From positions 1 through 64,000 of the forward strand of contig NZ_JAKOGG010000008.1 of the NCBI RefSeq assembly GCF_022321485.1: a DNA stretch of 64,000 nt, read 5' to 3'. This document shows, in pieces, positions 1 through 8,910 of this stretch (the first letter of the stretch is position 1; every line of letters begins with the position of its first letter). Source of the DNA: Shewanella electrica. GTDB taxonomy: Bacteria; Pseudomonadota; Gammaproteobacteria; Enterobacterales; Shewanellaceae. The notes beneath the pieces are model-generated. The model saw only the letters and a program-made list of their open reading frames with translations. It had not been told where the DNA came from and made no database searches. The position numbers and the translations under genes were made by a program.

Positions 1-72
1 AGAAGTGAAACACAATCGCGCCGATGGTAGTGTGGGGCTTCCCCATGTGAGAGTAGGTCATCGCCAGACGCC
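1..72 (+). rRNA. rrf: 5S ribosomal RNA, 3' part (cut by window edge)
   Basis: The first ~72 bases match the 3' two thirds of a gammaproteobacterial 5S rRNA. They hold the AGAAGTGAAAC segment, the GCGCCGATGGTAGTGTGGGG helix, the CCCCATGTGAGAGTAGG segment, and a 3' end that would pair with the missing 5' end. A strong intrinsic terminator follows at once, as expected for the last gene of an rRNA operon. The 16S and 23S genes would lie to the left of the window. The exact 3' end is uncertain by a few bases. Confidence 0.95.
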
Positions 73-83
73 TAATTAGAAGA

Positions 84-108
84 GGCCACCCAAGCGGGTG
101 GCCTTTTT
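84..108 (+). terminator. rRNA operon intrinsic terminator
   Basis: A perfect 8-bp stem (GGCCACCC / GGGTGGCC) with a 4-base loop is followed by TTTTTGCTTTTG. It sits 12 bases after the 5S 3' end. Confidence 0.93.
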
Positions 109-125
109 GCTTTTGAATTTATTTA

Positions 126-192
126 CATGGGGAAGCCCACCTTTGTGTGTGGCTCCGAGACGTCGGACCGCCCCATGTGAGAGTAGGTCATT
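126..192 (+). repeat. Rearranged 5S rRNA fragments downstream of the rRNA operon
   Basis: Bases 171-190 repeat exactly 20 bases of the 5S 3' region (41-60). Bases 126-140 (CATGGGGAAGCCCAC) are an inverted, one-base-shorter copy of the 5S stretch at 32-46. The DNA between them (141-170) is unrelated to 5S. The two fragments are complementary at their outer ends, so the stretch could fold back. It looks like a remnant of a duplicated or recombined 5S gene and is too incomplete to be a functional rRNA. Confidence 0.7.
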
Positions 193-507
193 GTTGTAGT
201 GGAGCATAACGACACGACACCTCACCTGCCTTGTCTAAAACCCGCACTGCCCGCTGTAAAAATAACCAGCAAAGACAAATAGCCCCTTGGCACGTTGTGC
301 CCACCTTCGCTGTAGGTGTATCTATCAATAATTGATGTTTTTATTGAGGCTGAGTTCGCTGTCGCGTAGATCACTAGATGCTTTGCATGTTGGCTACGAT
401 GAGGGGTATGGAGAGATGCGACAGAGATCATCCTTAGCCACTAAAACATGATTACAGATATTCTTGGGCGCTGCCATAATATATGCTGTAAGCTCCCTTG
501 ACCTAGT
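193..507. other. Gene-free stretch before the GGDEF/EAL gene
   Basis: I see no convincing gene or RNA here. A 69-codon minus-strand frame (222-431) has no recognisable protein features and no ribosome-binding site. The promoter of the gene at 508 should lie in the right-hand part, where AT-rich stretches such as CATAATATATG (475-485) occur. Confidence 0.5.
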
Positions 508-3018
508 ATGTCCGCTCAGCAACGGAGGGCCAGCTTGACGTTATCTTGGCTTCGTAAACCGTATTTAACAGCATCGCTTGTGCTTTGCTGTTATTGCTTG
601 TTGTTGGTCGGCGCTTATTTTGGCGGAAGAGTCCTAGCAGCATCTACTGCTGTTACCGAAGCTAAGCAGCAGATTTTTTTGGCGCTTGAGCATACCGCCG
701 ATGCGATCAACAAGGCGACTATTAGTCAAGATGAGCGCCGTACTGGTGATGAGTTACGTTATTTAGCGGCGAATGAGAATGTTATTTCCATCGCATTTAT
801 CGATAGTAACAATACTATTCGCTATGCTAACCATTCTCTGTGGCTAAATACCTTTGCTCAGGATGTATTCGATCAGTATTCCCCCGCTGTCGCCCAAGCG
901 GTGAGTCAATCTGCAGCGCCCAGTTATCAAGCCGATACTGAGCGAGATCTATTGCTCATTTATTTTCCGATTGCGTTATACAACCCTCAAAGCGATGCCG
1001 ATATTAGCACCGTATTTGTTGAATATGACCTGTTCCCACAGGTGTCCGCAGCTACCAGTACTTTCAATCATCTATTTATTGCTGTTGCTGTGATTAGCTC
1101 ATTGTTATTTCTTGGCATCGCCTTGCTGATTTATCGCTTGTGCATCAACCCCTTGTCACTGCTTAAACAGCGCTTAGCCCAGCGACATTTAGTGCCTGAG
1201 CCACAATGGCCGATTGAATTTTATCAGCAACTAGATGCTGACATACAGGCGCTGTACCTGCATACGGATAGGTTGCTTGAGCGTATCAAGGAAAACGAGC
1301 AACGCTGGTTGTTTGCCGTGGATGGCAATAACAATGGTTTGTGGGATTGGGATATGGTGACCGGTGAGGTGTTTTTATCTGACCGCTGGCAAGAGATCGT
1401 CGGCTATGCGCCCGGGGAGCTAACGCCAGAGTTTGCTACATGGCGTAAGCTGTTGCACCCAGAGGATCTGCCAACGTCGCTGGCGCTGCTACAAGACTAC
1501 CTTGATGGCAAAGCCGATGAGTATGTGTCGTTACATCGTTTGCTACATAAATCGGGAGATTATGTTTGGGTCCGTAGCCGGGGCATGGTGGTGGCGTGGA
1601 ATGCACTGGGGCGGCCCACACGCTTAGTTGGCATTCAAACCGATGTTTCTAACGATATTGAAAATCAACATACACTGGCATTTTTGGCGAGTCATGATCC
1701 ACTGACTCACCTACCGAACCGTGAACACTTGATTAACGGTTTGCAGCGTCTCTGTGCGGCGAATGAACAACAGCTGAGTTTTAGTGCGCTGTTTGTGATC
1801 GATTTAGATAACTTTAAAGTGATCAACGATGCGTTAGGGCATAAGTCTGGTGACAGTTTGCTGCTGCAAGTAAGTAAACGCTTGGCCGATGCCACTAGCC
1901 CGCACCTCCTAGCGCGTATGGGCGCCGACGAGTTTGCTTTGGTGGTTGAGAATATCGCGGATAACCACGATGCGGCCACCAAGAGCGTATTTGCCATTGC
2001 GGGCGATATTCGTCAGAGTATTTCACAGAGTTTGGTGATTAATGGTCATAAGCTCAATGTCTCTGCCAGCGTTGGAGTGCATCTCATTAAACCTCGGGAG
2101 ACAACGACTTCCGGTGAGTTACTGCGCTGTGCCGATATGGCGATGTTTGATGCCAAAGAGCGTGGCCGCGATAACTGTGTCATCTACTCTCCGGAGATGG
2201 AACGGCAGGTTAGTACCCAGTTAATCATTCAGAACGACCTGCGTGATGCCATCGACAAGCGTCAGCTAGAGATTTACTACCAACCGATTGTTGATGAATA
2301 TGGTGTACTTGCTGGTGCCGAAGCGTTATTGCGTTGGCGCCATCCGATGTTTGGCTTTATCTCTCCTGCCGAGTTTATTCCTGTCGCTGAGCGTTCCGGG
2401 TTGATTGATAATTTAACCCGTTGGCTGATTAAGGATGTTTGCGAGTTTTTGGTCATCAACGCCGACAAACAGTTACCGAAAATTTCGCTCAATATCAGCG
2501 CACGTCAGTTTAACGATGTGGACTTTGTCGAGCGTTTACTGTCTGAGATTAAAGGTCGGCAACTGGTGGCGTCAGCCTTTGAATTAGAACTCACCGAACA
2601 CCTGTTTTTAACCGATATCTCCCTCGTGAAAACCCGCTTTAACGAGTTGAGACAGGCCGGCTTCTCAATTGCTATTGATGATTTTGGCACGGGCTATTCA
2701 TCGCTGAGTTATCTACAGCATCTGCCGTTGTCACGATTAAAAATCGACGCGTCGTTTGTGCGCAACATCGGTGAAAATGATAGAGGCAATGCCATCGTCA
2801 ATGCCATTATTGAGATGGGACATGCGTTGAAGTTAGATGTTGTTGCCGAAGGCGTGGAAACGCCAGCGCAACATGCCTATCTCAAAGCCCATGGCTGTGA
2901 TTGGTTTCAAGGTTATTTGTGGAGTAAGCCGTTACCGGCGGCAGAGTTTGCGCGACTCCTGCCGCGCGCTGGTGAAGTGCGCCAATTACGCTCAACTGCT
3001 GAACCAGTCCATTATTAG
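508..3018 (+). CDS. Membrane-bound PAS-GGDEF-EAL cyclic-di-GMP protein, probable phosphodiesterase
   Basis: This 836-residue protein has a transmembrane segment near residues 21-43, a periplasmic sensor region, and a second membrane segment near 190-212. A PAS domain (about 265-385), a GGDEF domain (about 395-555) and an EAL domain (about 570-820) follow. The GGDEF signature is degenerate: GADEF at residues 472-476, with no RxxD inhibitory site in front. The EAL domain looks complete: EALLRW from residue 605, NIS, ELTE, IDDFGTGYSS, LKID and AEGVET are all present. The expected activity is therefore hydrolysis of c-di-GMP, with the GGDEF domain possibly regulatory. The ribosome-binding site is weak, so the start is not certain. 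The 3' end overlaps the convergent lysophospholipase gene by 27 bp. Confidence 0.9.
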   Translation: MSAQQRRASLTLSWLRKPYLTASLVLCCYCLLLVGAYFGGRVLAASTAVTEAKQQIFLALEHTADAINKATISQDERRTGDELRYLAANENVISIAFIDSNNTIRYANHSLWLNTFAQDVFDQYSPAVAQAVSQSAAPSYQADTERDLLLIYFPIALYNPQSDADISTVFVEYDLFPQVSAATSTFNHLFIAVAVISSLLFLGIALLIYRLCINPLSLLKQRLAQRHLVPEPQWPIEFYQQLDADIQALYLHTDRLLERIKENEQRWLFAVDGNNNGLWDWDMVTGEVFLSDRWQEIVGYAPGELTPEFATWRKLLHPEDLPTSLALLQDYLDGKADEYVSLHRLLHKSGDYVWVRSRGMVVAWNALGRPTRLVGIQTDVSNDIENQHTLAFLASHDPLTHLPNREHLINGLQRLCAANEQQLSFSALFVIDLDNFKVINDALGHKSGDSLLLQVSKRLADATSPHLLARMGADEFALVVENIADNHDAATKSVFAIAGDIRQSISQSLVINGHKLNVSASVGVHLIKPRETTTSGELLRCADMAMFDAKERGRDNCVIYSPEMERQVSTQLIIQNDLRDAIDKRQLEIYYQPIVDEYGVLAGAEALLRWRHPMFGFISPAEFIPVAERSGLIDNLTRWLIKDVCEFLVINADKQLPKISLNISARQFNDVDFVERLLSEIKGRQLVASAFELELTEHLFLTDISLVKTRFNELRQAGFSIAIDDFGTGYSSLSYLQHLPLSRLKIDASFVRNIGENDRGNAIVNAIIEMGHALKLDVVAEGVETPAQHAYLKAHGCDWFQGYLWSKPLPAAEFARLLPRAGEVRQLRSTAEPVHY

Positions 3019-3936
3019 CGCCATCGTTTGCTTACGGCAGCAATCGTGCTCGATCAATAACTCGTGGCGTGCGCCTTCAATCTGCTGTAGCTGAGTATTT
3101 TCCCCACAGGCGCGCCATTGCGCACTGTTGTCGACCACGCGGTCATTGGTGCCCTGCAAAATTAACGTGGGGATCGCCAACTTCTTGGCTGCTTGCAATG
3201 CTTGTTCCGCTGCTGGTAGAGATGCTAATAACCACTGATTACTCGGTGAGCCCAGCTGGATTTGCGGTACTTGTTGGTATAACGCTAACAAGCGGCTGTA
3301 GCGCTGGCGGCTGTGCGTTAGTGGATTGCCATAAAAGGGCTTGGCGTGATAATCCTGCCCACCCAAGATGTAATTGGGTTCATTATCGCCAGAGTAGCGG
3401 TTCATCTTATTCGCTAACCAACTTACCCACGACTTAGGCAGTGGCAACTTAATGCCAAACATGGGGGCGCAGAATACTGCTGCTTCAAAGTGCTCACTGT
3501 GTTGTGCAAGATAGAGCGCAGCAATAGCTCCCCCCATCGAATGTGCTAACAAGTAACGATGCTGATGTTGTTGCGGTAACACCACCTCCGCCACAAATTG
3601 GCTGAGATGGTCAACATAACGGTCAAAGCGATCGATATGGCCAATGTGGGAATTGCGGCAAAGTCGGCTTGATAACCCTTGTCCCACATGATCAACGGCA
3701 TACACACTAAAGCCTTGCTCATACAATTCGTAGATCACTTCAATATATTTGAGATAGCTTTCTACGCGGCCATTACTGATGACGACAACTTTGTTGTGAT
3801 TCGGATGCTCAATATAGCAATAAGCCATGTGGTGACCATCGGCGAGCGTGAGGCTGCTTTCTGAAACGTGTTGCCAGAATTGCTCTAGCTGCTGCTCTGA
3901 TAGCGGATGGTCATATTGACTGCGAAATCTACCCAC
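2992..3936 (-). CDS. pldB: Alpha/beta-hydrolase, lysophospholipase L2-like
   Basis: This 314-residue protein has the serine-hydrolase fold signatures of the PldB/monoacylglycerol-lipase group. There is a SNGRVESY-type oxyanion region near residue 55, VDHVGQGLS, and the nucleophile elbow AHSMGG (GxSxG-like). A late Asp (GTNDRV) and His (ARHELL) complete the triad. No signal peptide is seen. PldB cleaves the remaining acyl chain from lysophospholipids at the inner membrane. The stop codon lies inside the end of the convergent GGDEF/EAL gene. The family is clear but exact substrate preference is not. Confidence 0.82.
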   Translation of the reverse strand: MGRFRSQYDHPLSEQQLEQFWQHVSESSLTLADGHHMAYCYIEHPNHNKVVVISNGRVESYLKYIEVIYELYEQGFSVYAVDHVGQGLSSRLCRNSHIGHIDRFDRYVDHLSQFVAEVVLPQQHQHRYLLAHSMGGAIAALYLAQHSEHFEAAVFCAPMFGIKLPLPKSWVSWLANKMNRYSGDNEPNYILGGQDYHAKPFYGNPLTHSRQRYSRLLALYQQVPQIQLGSPSNQWLLASLPAAEQALQAAKKLAIPTLILQGTNDRVVDNSAQWRACGENTQLQQIEGARHELLIEHDCCRKQTMALIMDWFSS

Positions 3937-4190
3937 GAGACCTCCTAACGCTGCGACTTCATCGCTAAAGCATACCAGTTATTGCCTCGCTGTGGTTGTC
4001 ACTTAAGTCGATAAATCATTGGGGCTAAGGGATTTTGCAGCTGGAGATTGCCCCAGCCGATTGCCGCGATTTGGTAAAGTCGGCACTTTTGTAACATTCA
4101 CATTGAATGAGAAGCGTCTCGCGCATGCTAGAATAAGGCAGTTACCACTACCAATTCCGAATAATGCAGGTAACGCGAACGAGGCTTTTT

Positions 4191-5186
4191 ATGATTGATA
4201 CTTCTATCCCGTTGGTGGATTTGCACCGACATTTGGACGGCAACGTCCGTATACGAACGATTTGGGAACTCGGTCAGCAGCACGGTATCGCGCTGCCAGC
4301 AAATTCGGCCGAGTTACTCGCTCCCCATGTGCAAATTCAGGGAAAAGAAGCCGATCTCTTAGGTTTTTTAGCCAAGCTAGACTGGATGGTGGCCGTCTTG
4401 GCTGATTTGGACGCGGTGCGGCGTGTCGCTTATGAAAACGTCCAAGATGTAGCTGACTCCGGCATTGATTACGCAGAATTGCGGTTTAGCCCTTATTACA
4501 TGGCGATGAACCACAAATTGCCGCTACAAGCGGTAGTCGAAGCGGTGATTGATGGCGTTAATGCTGGTATGCGTGACTTCAACACCCAGGTGAAATTGAT
4601 CGGTATTTTGTCACGCACCTTTGGTCAACAAGCCTGTTTAGATGAGATGAATGCGCTGGTGAGTTGTCACCAAGGTTTGGTCGCGGTGGATCTGGCTGGC
4701 GATGAGTTGGGTTTCCCTGGCGAGCTGTTTAATGATCACTTTAAAAAAGCGCGTGATGCGGGCTTGCAAGTCACCGTGCATGCCGGTGAAGCAGCGGGGG
4801 CTGCTAGTATCTGGCAAGCGATTAACGAGCTTGGCGCGGTGCGGATTGGTCACGGCGTCAAGGCGGTAGAAGATGCCAAGTTGATGGATTATTTAGCGAA
4901 ACAGCGTATCGGCATTGAATCTTGCCCAACCAGCAATTTGCACACCTCGACCGTAGCGTCTTACGCCGTACATCCGCTGAAACAGTTTATCGATGCGGGG
5001 TTGTTGGTGGGCTTGAATACCGATGATCCGGGCGTGAGCAACATCGATATTGCCCATGAATATTGTATCGCGCAGCAAGAATTGCAACTGACGGCAGCGC
5101 AACTGCAGCAACTGCAACGTAACGGTATCGAGATGGCCTTCCTGTCAGATAGCGAGCGCCAAGCGCTGTATGCGAGTAAAGCGTAA
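4191..5186 (+). CDS. add: Adenosine deaminase
   Basis: The 331-residue protein converts adenosine to inosine in purine salvage. The zinc-binding HRHLDGN motif lies near the N-terminus, HAGEAAG in the middle, and NTDDPG near residue 280, all typical of Add. I chose the ATG at 4191 because it gives [17 protein letters not shown], which aligns with the E. coli N-terminus, and because GAGG sits 7 bases upstream. A longer frame from 4164 adds nine residues without family support. The gene stands alone and ends at a bidirectional terminator shared with hemN. Confidence 0.93.
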   Translation: MIDTSIPLVDLHRHLDGNVRIRTIWELGQQHGIALPANSAELLAPHVQIQGKEADLLGFLAKLDWMVAVLADLDAVRRVAYENVQDVADSGIDYAELRFSPYYMAMNHKLPLQAVVEAVIDGVNAGMRDFNTQVKLIGILSRTFGQQACLDEMNALVSCHQGLVAVDLAGDELGFPGELFNDHFKKARDAGLQVTVHAGEAAGAASIWQAINELGAVRIGHGVKAVEDAKLMDYLAKQRIGIESCPTSNLHTSTVASYAVHPLKQFIDAGLLVGLNTDDPGVSNIDIAHEYCIAQQELQLTAAQLQQLQRNGIEMAFLSDSERQALYASKA

Positions 5187-5212
5187 ACGCTATTTGATCA
5201 TCTTAAGCCAAT

Positions 5213-5241
5213 AGAAAAGCCGACGAAATGTCGGCTTTTCT
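5213..5241. terminator. Bidirectional terminator between add and hemN
   Basis: AGAAAAGCCGAC pairs perfectly with GTCGGCTTTTCT around a 5-base loop. This gives a U-run in both directions between two convergent genes. Confidence 0.88.
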
Positions 5242-5256
5242 GTGCATTGAAGCGGC

Positions 5257-6633
5257 TTAGATAACGCGAGAGAACTGTTGTTGACGGGCTTTTTCGCGAT
5301 AGTACACGTCAAAACAGATACAGATGTTACGGATCAACAGACGACCAGTTTCACCAACGTGGATTTTGCGGTCAGCCACCGTCACTAGCTTGTCATCGAT
5401 GAAGGTTTGCAGCAGTTTCAAATCTTCTGCGAAGTATTCTTCAAAGTTGATGCCCAGTTTCTCATCCATTTTTGCCATATCTAAATCAAAGTGGCAGATC
5501 AGCTGTTTGATTACCGCACGACGGATTTCGTCATCACGGTTCAATTTGCAGCCTTTCCACAATGCATGACCGTGGTCATCAATCGCTTCATAGTATGGGC
5601 GAATATCTTTTTGGTTTTGCGCGTAACAATCGCCAATTTGGCTGATGGAAGACACACCCAAACCTAACAGATCGCACTCTTCTTGGGTGGTGTAACCTTG
5701 GAAGTTGCGGTGCAGGCGACCTTCGCGTTGCAGTTTTGACAGCTCGTCATCTGGCTTAGCAAAGTGGTCCATACCGATGTACTGATAGCCCGCGCCAGTC
5801 AGGGTTTCGATAGTATGCTGCAGGATCTCCAGCTTTTGCTGCGGTGTTGGCAGATGTTCATCTTTAATCTTACGCTGCGCGGCAAAGCGTGCTGGCAAGT
5901 GGGCGTAGTTGAACACTGACAAACGGTCTGGCGATAGATCCAAAATGCGTTGAATGGTCTGCGCAAACGTCGCTGGGGTTTGGTGTGGCAAGCCGTAGAT
6001 CAAATCCACGTTGGTTGACACAAAACCCATCGCTTTGGCTTTGTTGATCAGCGCAAAGATAAACTCTTCATCTTGTTCGCGGTTAACGGCCTCTTGCACT
6101 TCTTTATTGAAGTCTTGCACGCCGATAGAAATCCGGTTGAAACCGGCTTCTTTGAGCGTATCCAGCATGGTCAGTTCAATTTCGCGTGGGTCAACTTCAA
6201 TCGAGTATTCACCTTCGTCGGCAAAATCAAAGTTGGCTTTGAGCAATTGGGTCAAACGCAGGATCTGCTCAGGATTGAGGAAGGTCGGGGTACCGCCGCC
6301 CCAGTGCATTTGGGTCACTTTGTAACGCTTAAACAGTGGTGCACGTTTAAGAATTTCGCTTGCCAAATATTCGATATATTGGTCCGCTTTGTGCTGATGA
6401 CGGGTAATAATCTTATTACAGCCGCAGTAATAGCAAAGCTTGGCACAGAATGGCACATGGATATACAGCGACAATTTATCGCTTTTGCTGTGTTCAATCG
6501 CCGATAGCAGATCGCCCTCAGTGAAGGAATCATCGAACTCCAGCGCCGTCGGATATGAGGTATAACGCGGACCGCTGTAGTTGTACTTCTCGATCATTGA
6601 CTGATCCCAGCTGATTTTAGTGGGCTGCTCCAA
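5257..6633 (-). CDS. hemN: Oxygen-independent coproporphyrinogen III oxidase (radical SAM)
   Basis: The 458-residue enzyme decarboxylates coproporphyrinogen III to protoporphyrinogen IX without oxygen, using S-adenosylmethionine and a 4Fe-4S cluster. The cluster cysteines C63, C67 and C70 are visible in PFCAKLCYYCGC, with HWGGGTPTFL and GFNRISIGVQDF following as in HemN. Full length and the N-terminal YNYSGPRYTSYP segment, conserved in the family, support the start. It lies downstream of yihI and DUF2489 on the same strand, as in other Shewanella and in enterics. I found no convincing FNR/EtrA box in the 194-bp upstream gap. Confidence 0.95.
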   Translation of the reverse strand: MEQPTKISWDQSMIEKYNYSGPRYTSYPTALEFDDSFTEGDLLSAIEHSKSDKLSLYIHVPFCAKLCYYCGCNKIITRHQHKADQYIEYLASEILKRAPLFKRYKVTQMHWGGGTPTFLNPEQILRLTQLLKANFDFADEGEYSIEVDPREIELTMLDTLKEAGFNRISIGVQDFNKEVQEAVNREQDEEFIFALINKAKAMGFVSTNVDLIYGLPHQTPATFAQTIQRILDLSPDRLSVFNYAHLPARFAAQRKIKDEHLPTPQQKLEILQHTIETLTGAGYQYIGMDHFAKPDDELSKLQREGRLHRNFQGYTTQEECDLLGLGVSSISQIGDCYAQNQKDIRPYYEAIDDHGHALWKGCKLNRDDEIRRAVIKQLICHFDLDMAKMDEKLGINFEEYFAEDLKLLQTFIDDKLVTVADRKIHVGETGRLLIRNICICFDVYYREKARQQQFSRVI

Positions 6634-6827
6634 GACGCGTCCTCCGACATTAAATTAGCAACAGGCGAAGTATGCAATGTTACTCGCCAAATAACCTTGA
6701 TCCAGTTTGAAATTCTTACATGGATATTTAAGAAACAGCGAATATCTATGAAAAAGTTACTAATGTCTGCCCAAGTGGCTCGGATTTGTGCACCGACTCA
6801 CGTCAAAGCGCCCAACTTTAGCCAGTT

Positions 6828-7295
6828 TTAATGGGTCGGCTTGAGCTCAAACTTCGCTAAGGTCTTCGCTTCGCTGAGGATATCATCCTGTAATGCCGCT
6901 TCAGATTTCATGCGGGTGAAATCCAACTGCATGCGTTCCTGTTTGGGCAGCGCCTTACGCTGTTCCAAAATCGGATGGGTTTTGATCAACTCATAATGTT
7001 GATAGGTGGCGGGGTAGTCATCAACAACACGCTCGGTGAGTGATAACGCTTCAAACAGTTTAGCAATGCGCAGCACGCCCTCAGATATCTCACAACGGTC
7101 TTCGGTCATTGCCAAAGCGATGTAGCGGATATCGTCGAGTACGCGCTGCTGACGTTGCTGTATGGCTTGCTGTTGTGCGGCAATTGCGGCTTGTTTGGCT
7201 TGTGTCTGCTTGCGCAAACGGATGAGTAACATAGTGGCGTAGGCGGCAAGGCCGACCACAATGACAAGCGCTACAACTACCAGCAATATCTGCAC
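6828..7295 (-). CDS. DUF2489 family membrane-anchored protein
   Basis: This 155-residue protein has one N-terminal transmembrane helix (about residues 3-24). A Gln/Ala-rich helical stretch with coiled-coil character (about 30-50) and a soluble helical domain follow. It resembles the DUF2489 family found in Shewanella and Vibrio between yihI and hemN. It starts only 9 bp after the yihI stop, so the two are probably co-transcribed. The function is unknown. Confidence 0.75.
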   Translation of the reverse strand: MQILLVVVALVIVVGLAAYATMLLIRLRKQTQAKQAAIAAQQQAIQQRQQRVLDDIRYIALAMTEDRCEISEGVLRIAKLFEALSLTERVVDDYPATYQHYELIKTHPILEQRKALPKQERMQLDFTRMKSEAALQDDILSEAKTLAKFELKPTH

Positions 7296-7304
7296 AACGG
7301 CTCC

Positions 7305-7844
7305 TTACTTATCGTCTTCTTGGTACTGCTTCAGCAGATCTTCGCCAGCATCGAACTTGGCCAGCAGATCTTCATCATCAGTAAATTCATCGTCGTCGGC
7401 ATCAGCAAGATCATCAATACCGAGCTTAGCCATCAAACGTTCAAGTTCGTTCAATTGCTTATCTAACCATTGCTGGTCTGCCGCTGACAAGGTTTTACCT
7501 TCTTCCAGCAGATCCAACAGGTTGTTCAGGCGTGGGTCGTTTTCCAACTGTGCCAGCTTTTGCTCATCTGTTAACGGCGCTTGTTTCACTGCGCGAACCG
7601 CGGCAATCGGCGCTTCTTTGGTGGTTGGCAGCGTCAAGGCTACCGGCTTTTTACTGCCGATACGTGGGTCTTTCTTCGCTTTGCCGCCATTGCTTTGTGG
7701 CTGCGCCCCAACGGATTGACGGCTACCAGATTTGTTGCCGTTATCTTGTTTTTTGCGAGCGATAGTGCGCTCAGCTTTTTTGGTTCGCGGTGCACGCTTG
7801 GCACCATTTTCATTGGTGTTGCGCGACTTTTTAATTCTGGTCAT
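7305..7844 (-). CDS. yihI: Der GTPase-activating protein YihI
   Basis: The 179-residue protein has a very basic, Lys/Arg/Asn-rich N-terminal half and a strongly acidic C-terminal half (DDLADADDDEFTDDEDLL). This charge split is the hallmark of YihI. In E. coli YihI stimulates the GTPase of Der (EngA) and so modulates 50S ribosome assembly. The position next to hemN and the CsrC-type RNA matches the E. coli locus. The DUF2489 gene follows after 9 bp. Confidence 0.88.
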   Translation of the reverse strand: MTRIKKSRNTNENGAKRAPRTKKAERTIARKKQDNGNKSGSRQSVGAQPQSNGGKAKKDPRIGSKKPVALTLPTTKEAPIAAVRAVKQAPLTDEQKLAQLENDPRLNNLLDLLEEGKTLSAADQQWLDKQLNELERLMAKLGIDDLADADDDEFTDDEDLLAKFDAGEDLLKQYQEDDK

Positions 7845-7936
7845 ATGGCTCTCATTTGATGAAATTGCTATCAGGGTGCAAGCGCTTTCATCCTAGTTTA
7901 CTGCAGCTTTGCAACCGGGGCGCGATTTATAGCAAA

Positions 7937-8575
7937 TTACGCTGCTTTTTGCATCAATACAAAGTCGCCTTCGGCAAATAAAAGCGATAAACCGGAAATT
8001 TCGGCCAAATAAGCAAAAGTCCGTGGCTGATAAAAGCTCACATGGGTGGGATTATTCTTAAAGTGCCACTTAGCAAATGCATCGACGGAGCGTAGCAACG
8101 GTGTCGAAATTGCCAGCCAAGCGCCGGGTTTTAGCAACTGATTGAGCAACTGCCACTCACGTGCTGGCGTGTGAAAATGCTCAAATACCCGATAGCTACA
8201 GATAAAGTCGTATGGTTGATGTAGCCATTGGCGTTCGGGAGCAAAGAAAGGATCAAACTGACGGATTTGGTAGCCCGCTTCAGCAACTCGGGCTAGTGCC
8301 GTTGCTGATAACACCCGGCCGAAATTCAAGCCTTCCAGCGGCTGGCTACCCAGGCTGGTGAGTTGCGTCATCAACACATCGATAAACGCTTCCAGTTGTT
8401 GCTGTTTGCTGTGCTTTTGCGCGCGGCCATAACGCTGCCGCTGAATCGGTGGGGGGAGTACGCTGTTGGGATCGGCAAACACTAGTCCGCAGCAATCACA
8501 CAAAAAGAAACTGCGTTTCTTATCGTGATAGTGTGGTTTCGTTGCTAAGGTACGGCACAGAGGACAATTCGGCAT
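7937..8575 (-). CDS. SAM-methyltransferase-like protein with N-terminal zinc ribbon
   Basis: The 212-residue protein starts with two cysteine pairs (CPLC and CDCC) that form a likely zinc ribbon. A class I methyltransferase-like domain with the YDFICSYRVFEHFH and LLKPGAWLAISTPL segments follows. The usual glycine-rich SAM-binding motif is eroded: LNFGRVLSATALARVAEAGY has only scattered glycines. Substrate is unknown and activity is uncertain. It lies just downstream of the Csr-type RNA terminator and upstream of yihI on the same strand. Confidence 0.72.
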   Translation of the reverse strand: MPNCPLCRTLATKPHYHDKKRSFFLCDCCGLVFADPNSVLPPPIQRQRYGRAQKHSKQQQLEAFIDVLMTQLTSLGSQPLEGLNFGRVLSATALARVAEAGYQIRQFDPFFAPERQWLHQPYDFICSYRVFEHFHTPAREWQLLNQLLKPGAWLAISTPLLRSVDAFAKWHFKNNPTHVSFYQPRTFAYLAEISGLSLLFAEGDFVLMQKAA

Positions 8576-8611
8576 CTACTTCATATTCCAATAAATTTAG
8601 AGAAATACAGA

Positions 8612-8904
8612 AATAAAAAAGCGGCAGACGAGCTGCCGCTTGATGATGACACTTTGTGCCCAATTCTGCTAGTTGCATTCCATGCGAAGCGAACGACTCT
8701 CCCGGTCATATCCCTATTTTTATTGACGCATTCCGTGCTTTGTCGTTTGTGGCCGTCCAGACCTTTTTATTAGTTAGGCATCATGCCCACTATAGCGAGG
8801 AGTGATTGCCGCACTCCCATAAGCTGAGAGTCCCCCAAATGACTCTGCAACCGCTATTGCTCCCAGAAAATTATGGTTTTTTTACTGACTGGGAATCATA
8901 AAAC
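8612..8904 (-). ncRNA. csrC: CsrB/CsrC-type CsrA-sequestering small RNA
   Basis: A ~290-nt minus-strand transcript is predicted between a good sigma-70 promoter and a strong terminator. The terminator has an 8-bp stem (AGCGGCAG / CTGCCGCT, 8620-8640) followed by TTTTTTATTT. Eight GGA motifs occur on the RNA strand, complementary to 8679-8681, 8700-8702, 8711-8713, 8732-8734, 8756-8758, 8815-8817, 8831-8833 and 8861-8863. Several are GGGAG or GGGGGA, and the one at 8831 lies in the loop-proximal part of a GAGTC/GACTC hairpin. The position between engB and yihI is that of csrC in E. coli. Such RNAs bind many copies of CsrA and relieve its translational control. No coding frame explains the stretch. 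The gene name is by synteny. Confidence 0.85.
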
Positions 8905-8910
8905 GTCGAC

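Noticed and set aside
222-431. 69-codon minus-strand open frame downstream of the 5S gene
   Set aside because: No ribosome-binding site, no recognisable protein features, and it lies next to rRNA-operon debris.
1433-1627. Open frames inside the GGDEF/EAL gene in other frames
   Set aside because: Shadow frames of a strongly supported coding region; the same reasoning was applied to the other overlapping frames within real genes.
6690-6716. Possible FNR/EtrA box upstream of hemN (TTGATCCAGTTTGAA)
   Set aside because: Only one half-site fits; the second half and the spacing do not match TTGAT-N4-ATCAA.
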